Program-made: the position numbers and the translations under genes
In this document: positions 13,961 to 17,297 of the stretch, piece by piece
Numbering within the stretch: the first letter of the stretch is position 1
How the letters are laid out: each line of letters begins with the position of its first letter
Notes under the pieces: generated by a model
The model's database searches: none
What the model saw: the letters and a program-made list of their open reading frames with translations, nothing else
Told to the model about the DNA's origin: nothing
Assembly: GCA_937937835.1 (NCBI GenBank)
Contig: CALDBJ010000155.1
Coordinates: forward strand, 1-17,297
From: an uncultured Collinsella sp.
GTDB taxonomy: Bacteria; Actinomycetota; Coriobacteriia; Coriobacteriales; Coriobacteriaceae
Direction: 5' to 3'
Length of the DNA: 17,297 nt

Positions 13961-15199
13961 ATGTCATATTGGGAAAGGCGTTCCATGCTACAAGTTTCTA
14001 ACACCTCGTTTACAACGACGGTTTCATCAAACGCCATGGCCGTGGTGGACTATCTGTCCAAAAGCATGATGTCGGCGCTGCCGTTTATTGTCTGCGCGGC
14101 GTTGTTCCGCACCGTTGCCGTCATTATGGGCGAAGGTATGCTGGGCCTGTGGTCTGCCGATTCCGAAATCTATCGCCTGTTCTACAGTTGGCTCTATAAC
14201 GCCGGCTACTACTTTTTGCCCATTTATCTTGGTTGGGCGGCCGCCCGCCAGCTCGGTTGCTCGGAGCAGCTAGGCATGATGCTGGGCGGCGTATTGATTG
14301 CGCCCGATCTGCTTAAGCTCGTCGATGCCGCATCGACGACGGGGGCATCGATGACTTCCGTGTATGGTCTGCTTCCCGCGCCGGTCAACGATTACACGAC
14401 GACTGTTATTCCGGTTCTCATCTCGGTGCCCGTGCTATGGCGAGTGGAGTGTTTCTTTCAGCGCGTTATCCCTAAGGCCGTGGCGTTTTCGTTCGTTCCG
14501 TTTGCGACCATGCTTGTCATGGTTCCGGTTTCGCTGTGTATTACGGCGCCGGCGGGCAGCTATCTGGGCATGCTGTTGGGCCAGCTTATGTTTATGCTTG
14601 GCAATTCCGGTGGCATCGTGTCGCTGCTCACGCTCATGGGGCTTGCCGCGGGTTGGGAGTTTCTTAAGATTGCAGGCGTCAGCAACGTTGTCCTATCGCT
14701 TGCCTATGCTCAGTTTATGAGTGTGGGAACGGATTCGTGCATCCTGATCGCCGCGACGATGGCGACGTTCGCCGTTTGGGGCATGCCCTTTGGCGCGTCG
14801 CTCCGCGTTGCGGATAAGGACGAGAAGGCGCTCATGCTGGGCTACTCAATCTCGGGTGTTCTTGGCGGCGTAAGCGAGCCGGCGCTGTACGGTTGCGGCT
14901 TTAAATATGGCAGGTGCCTGACGTGCATGGCCATTGGCGGCGCCGTCGGAGGCCTTGTTGCAGCCGTGGGCCACGTTACGGCCTATACCATCGGCATGAC
15001 GAATGTCCTCATGGTCATTGGCTTTGCCACAGGCGGCATCTCGAACCTGCTGTGGTGCTGCGCTGCCGGCGGTGTGGCATTTGCGGTGTCTGCGGCGCTG
15101 AGCTACTGCTTTGGCGTGGTGCCGGCGAAGGGACAGACGAGGGGGGACGGAGCCGATTCACCCGAAACCTCGAAGAGCGTGGCCGATGTAAGCGCGTAA
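13961..15199 (+). CDS. PTS EIIC-type membrane protein (glucose/beta-glucoside superfamily), without EIIA or EIIB
   Basis: This is a polytopic membrane protein of 412 residues with about ten hydrophobic segments. It resembles the sugar-channel (EIIC) domain of beta-glucoside, sucrose and trehalose PTS permeases: SALPFIVCAALFR (38-50), a FLPIYLGWAAARQLG segment (85-99), YTTTVIPVLISV (145-156), VIPKAVAFSFVPF (169-181) and the signature GVSEPALYG (303-311; usually GITEPAIYG). No EIIB cysteine motif or EIIA domain is present in the protein or next to it. The segment where I expect a GLH-type motif reads GLAAGWEF (227-234). The C-terminus ends in a polar tail. ATG 13961 has AAAGGGA 8 nt upstream; ATG 13985, behind GGGAAAGG, is nearly as good. 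It begins 16 nt after accDA, so it may share its transcript. The substrate is unknown. Confidence 0.78.
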   Translation: MSYWERRSMLQVSNTSFTTTVSSNAMAVVDYLSKSMMSALPFIVCAALFRTVAVIMGEGMLGLWSADSEIYRLFYSWLYNAGYYFLPIYLGWAAARQLGCSEQLGMMLGGVLIAPDLLKLVDAASTTGASMTSVYGLLPAPVNDYTTTVIPVLISVPVLWRVECFFQRVIPKAVAFSFVPFATMLVMVPVSLCITAPAGSYLGMLLGQLMFMLGNSGGIVSLLTLMGLAAGWEFLKIAGVSNVVLSLAYAQFMSVGTDSCILIAATMATFAVWGMPFGASLRVADKDEKALMLGYSISGVLGGVSEPALYGCGFKYGRCLTCMAIGGAVGGLVAAVGHVTAYTIGMTNVLMVIGFATGGISNLLWCCAAGGVAFAVSAALSYCFGVVPAKGQTRGDGADSPETSKSVADVSA

Positions 15200-15237
15200 A
15201 CCTGTGCGACACAAGGACGATTCCTTTGCCATATTCC

Positions 15238-15271
15238 AAGGCCGTGGCCCGTGTGGGTTGCGGCCTTTTTT
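15238..15271 (+). terminator. Intrinsic terminator after the fatty-acid operon and EIIC gene
   Basis: AAGGCCG (15238-15244) pairs with CGGCCTT (15261-15267). Three wobble pairs and an inner CCC/GGG extend the stem to about 13 bp around loop GTGT. A run of six T closes the structure. It separates the fab-acc-EIIC transcript from the transporter gene that follows. Confidence 0.92.
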
Positions 15272-15298
15272 GTATCTGGGGGACAAAGTGGCTACACT
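15270..15298 (+). promoter_or_regulatory. Possible promoter of the cation-efflux gene
   Basis: TTGTAT (15270-15275), a 17-bp spacer and TACACT (15293-15298) match the -35/-10 pattern loosely. A second -10-like hexamer, TACAAT, overlaps at 15298-15303. A promoter is expected here because a strong terminator lies just upstream. No metal-responsive operator or riboswitch is recognisable in the roughly 50-nt leader. Confidence 0.4.
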
Positions 15299-15350
15299 AC
15301 AATCCGTTTGAGCAATAGATATATAGGTAGTACCGTGGGGGCGGATGTAG

Positions 15351-16505
15351 ATGGTCGAGTGGATTGTTAAGCGTGCGCAGGGCGACCGTGCGCGCGTGGG
15401 CACGTTGACGGGCGTGGTGTGTATTCTCGCCAATGTGGCACTATGCGCTGCGAAGGGCGTAATTGGCGTGCTGTCGGGATCGGTTTCGATTGTGGCGGAT
15501 GCCATGAACAACCTGTCCGATGCCAGCTCGAACATCGTGAGCGTGCTGGGCTTTAAGCTGGCGAGCAAGCCGGCCGACCCCGAGCATCCTTACGGCCACG
15601 GTCGCTACGAGTATCTCTCGGGTCTGGTCGTGGCGGCGCTCGTGCTGCTGATTGGCGTTGAGCTGGTGAAGTCCTCGGTCGAGCGCGTCATCCACCCCGA
15701 ACCTGTCGAGTTCTCGCTTGCCCTGGTGGCAGTTCTAGTGCTTTCGATGGTCGTAAAGCTGTGGATGGCGGCCCTCAACCAAAAGCTCGGCGATCGCATT
15801 GAGTCCGAGACGCTGCATGCGACCGCGCAGGATTCCAAGAACGATGTTCTTGCCACAGGCGCCGTGTTAGCGTGCGCAATTGTTTCGCAGGTGACGCACA
15901 TCAATCTTGACGCATGGGTTGGCCTTGCCGTTGGCGCCTATATTGGCTGGAGCGGCTTTGAACTCATCCAGGATACGGTGAGCCCACTTTTGGGTCAGGC
16001 GCCCGATCCTAAGCTGGTCAAGCACATTCGAGACAAGATCATGAGCTATCCCGGTGTTTTGGGCGTTCACGATCTGATGGTTCACGACTACGGCCCGGGC
16101 AGGAAGTTCGCAAGCGCTCACGCAGAGATGGCGGCCGAGGCCAGCCCGCTGGAAAGCCACGACACGCTCGACAATATTGAGCAGGCGTTTAGGAACGAAG
16201 ACGGCATGATTGTCACGCTCCATTACGACCCCATCGTGACCGACGATCCAAAGGTGGCGAGCATGCGTTTACGCATTAACGCCATGGCCCAACAGATCGA
16301 TAACCGCCTTTCGATTCACGACCTTCGCTGTGTGCCGGGTCCTACGCACACCAACGTGATCTTTGACTGCGTGCGTCCCTCGGATCTGCAGATGAGTGCC
16401 GAAGACGTAAAACACGCGCTGGCACAACGGGTCGAATCGGAATATCCCAAGTCGATTGCCAAGATTACGATCGACGAAGACTACGTAGGCCATACCCACG
16501 AGTAG
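15351..16505 (+). CDS. Cation diffusion facilitator family metal exporter, Mn-type residues
   Basis: CDF proteins export divalent metal ions in exchange for protons across the cytoplasmic membrane. The 384-residue protein has about six membrane helices in the first 205 residues and a long cytosolic C-terminal part. Family marks are GSVSIVADAMNNLSDASSN in helix 2 and HPYGHGRYEYL (79-89). The metal-site residues appear to be Asn53 and Asp57 in helix 2 and Asp161 and Asp165 in helix 5 (DSKND). This N-D/D-D set is typical of manganese exporters such as streptococcal MntE, whereas zinc exporters have D-D/H-D. After the usual dimerisation domain (ending near 300) there is a second small alpha/beta region (about 310-384), as in many Firmicutes CDFs. 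The metal specificity is an inference. Confidence 0.9.
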   Translation: MVEWIVKRAQGDRARVGTLTGVVCILANVALCAAKGVIGVLSGSVSIVADAMNNLSDASSNIVSVLGFKLASKPADPEHPYGHGRYEYLSGLVVAALVLLIGVELVKSSVERVIHPEPVEFSLALVAVLVLSMVVKLWMAALNQKLGDRIESETLHATAQDSKNDVLATGAVLACAIVSQVTHINLDAWVGLAVGAYIGWSGFELIQDTVSPLLGQAPDPKLVKHIRDKIMSYPGVLGVHDLMVHDYGPGRKFASAHAEMAAEASPLESHDTLDNIEQAFRNEDGMIVTLHYDPIVTDDPKVASMRLRINAMAQQIDNRLSIHDLRCVPGPTHTNVIFDCVRPSDLQMSAEDVKHALAQRVESEYPKSIAKITIDEDYVGHTHE

Positions 16506-16543
16506 GCCGCGCCGGCAAAGCAAGTTATGCAGAAGGGGAGAGC

Positions 16544-17170
16544 ATGAAGCGCCTATACCTACTCCGCCACGGTCAGACGGAGTTCAACGTCAAAAAGCTG
16601 GTCCAGGGCCGCTGCGATTCACCGCTGACCGGCCTGGGCCGTCAGCAGGCACGGGTGGCAGCCGCGTGGCTCAAAGCCCACAACGTCGTTCCCGACAAAG
16701 TGGTCTCTTCGCCCTTGGGCCGAGCCATGGACACAGCTCAGCTCGTTGCTACCGAACTCCTCGGTCCGGACGCCGCTGTCGAGCCCTGCGAAGGCATCAT
16801 CGAGCGCTGCTACGGCACCTTCGAAGAAGGTCCCCACGATGCCCTCCCCACCGACGTCTGGGATCCGGGCGAGGACCTGGTCCCCTTCGGAGGAGAAGGA
16901 AGCCGCGCGCTGCAAGAGCGCATGGTAGACACCCTCACCAATCTCATGGGCGCCGAGGGCATAGAAACCCTCCTAGCAGTAAGCCACGGCAGCGCCAGCC
17001 GCCAATTCATTAGAGCCGCCGCCCCAGAGGGCTTCGAGCTCCCAACAAAACTCCCCAACTGCGCCATCATGATCTTCGATTTCGATGAGGCAAAGTCACA
17101 AGCAGAAGGCGAACCTCATCAATGTAAGTTCACCCTCCAGCAAATAGTGGACCCCCAACAAAGTAATTAG
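16544..17170 (+). CDS. Histidine phosphatase superfamily protein (phosphoglycerate mutase-like)
   Basis: The 208-residue protein belongs to the branch-2 or phosphoglycerate-mutase-like histidine phosphatases. The phosphate-accepting His9 lies in LLRHGQTEFN, with QGRCDSPLTGLGRQQA next. An acidic residue is placed in ERCYGTFEEG, and the second catalytic His is in LAVSHGSASR. Such proteins range from metabolic mutases (GpmB-like) to CobC-type and sugar-phosphate phosphatases, and the true substrate cannot be told from sequence. The ATG follows GGGGAGAG, 38 nt after the transporter gene. The second half uses codons that are rare elsewhere in the window (AGA, ATA, CTA, GTA, CCA, CAA), suggesting low expression or a different origin. 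The palindromic repeat at the window end is the probable terminator. Confidence 0.85.
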   Translation: MKRLYLLRHGQTEFNVKKLVQGRCDSPLTGLGRQQARVAAAWLKAHNVVPDKVVSSPLGRAMDTAQLVATELLGPDAAVEPCEGIIERCYGTFEEGPHDALPTDVWDPGEDLVPFGGEGSRALQERMVDTLTNLMGAEGIETLLAVSHGSASRQFIRAAAPEGFELPTKLPNCAIMIFDFDEAKSQAEGEPHQCKFTLQQIVDPQQSN

Positions 17171-17270
17171 CTGAGCGAGCAGAGTTAAGCAGACATCAAC
17201 GTATCGTCTCCCGAGCTTGGCAGAGGGGCGGCGAAATATATTAAGTTTGTCGCGAGTTCCGCACGCAAAG

Positions 17271-17297
17271 GAAAGCACTTAATGTGCTTTCCGTCTT
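17271..17297. repeat. Right copy of the 27-bp terminal direct repeat; terminator-like hairpin
   Basis: This is identical to bases 1-27. With the preceding G the hairpin has 9-bp arms: GGAAAGCAC (17270-17278), loop TTAAT, GTGCTTTCC (17284-17292), then GTCTT. It lies 100 nt after the phosphatase gene and could terminate it. I see no gene in 17171-17270. Confidence 0.85.

Noticed and set aside
12052..14037. A 661-codon open frame on the - strand opposite accDA
   Set aside because: It is antisense to a clearly real gene, with high Arg/His/Ala content typical of shadow frames in G+C-rich DNA.
17096..17278. A 60-codon open frame on the - strand at the right end
   Set aside because: It starts within the hairpin repeat, overlaps the phosphatase gene end and has no ribosome site or known domain.
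1..17297. Small circular plasmid, suggested by the identical ends
   Set aside because: There is no replication, partition or mobilisation gene, and the content is core ribosomal and lipid genes.

Overview
The window reads as a chromosomal segment of a Gram-positive bacterium with G+C-rich third codon positions, most likely an actinobacterium of the class Coriobacteriia (Collinsella-like). That placement is an inference from codon use, gene content and gene style, not from a marker search. I see no plasmid, phage, IS or CRISPR element. Almost every base belongs to a compact gene or a short control region, and all genes except birA are on the + strand.

Region 1 (1-3763) is a str-type ribosomal operon: a good promoter (TTGACG-17-TATCCT), then rpsL (S12), rpsG (S7), fusA (EF-G) and rpsJ (S10), closed by a strong intrinsic terminator. 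tuf is absent, and rpsJ is cut off from the rest of the S10 operon. Both rpsL and rpsJ appear to start with TTG, and S12 carries arginine at position 88, where lysine is usual.

Region 2 (3818-13944) is a complete type II fatty-acid synthesis cluster. A stand-alone biotin-protein ligase gene (birA, - strand) is divergent from fabH-acpP-fabK-fabD-fabG-fabF-accB-fabZ-accC-accDA. The order matches the Streptococcus/Lactobacillales fab cluster, except that the fabT regulator is missing and accD and accA are fused into one gene. AccB, AccC and AccDA make malonyl-CoA, with BirA biotinylating AccB. FabD loads malonate on ACP, FabH starts chains, and FabF, FabG, FabZ and FabK run the elongation cycle. 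The birA-fabH intergenic region holds two near-identical 19-bp boxes around the fabH promoter, the best candidate operator here for a fatty-acid regulator not encoded in this window.

Region 3 (13961-17297) holds an orphan PTS EIIC-type membrane protein directly behind accDA, a strong terminator, a cation-diffusion-facilitator transporter with Mn-type metal residues, and a histidine-phosphatase/phosphoglycerate-mutase-family gene. The window starts and ends with the same 27-bp palindromic, terminator-like sequence. This means either that the assembled piece was broken at a dispersed repeat, or that its ends overlap.
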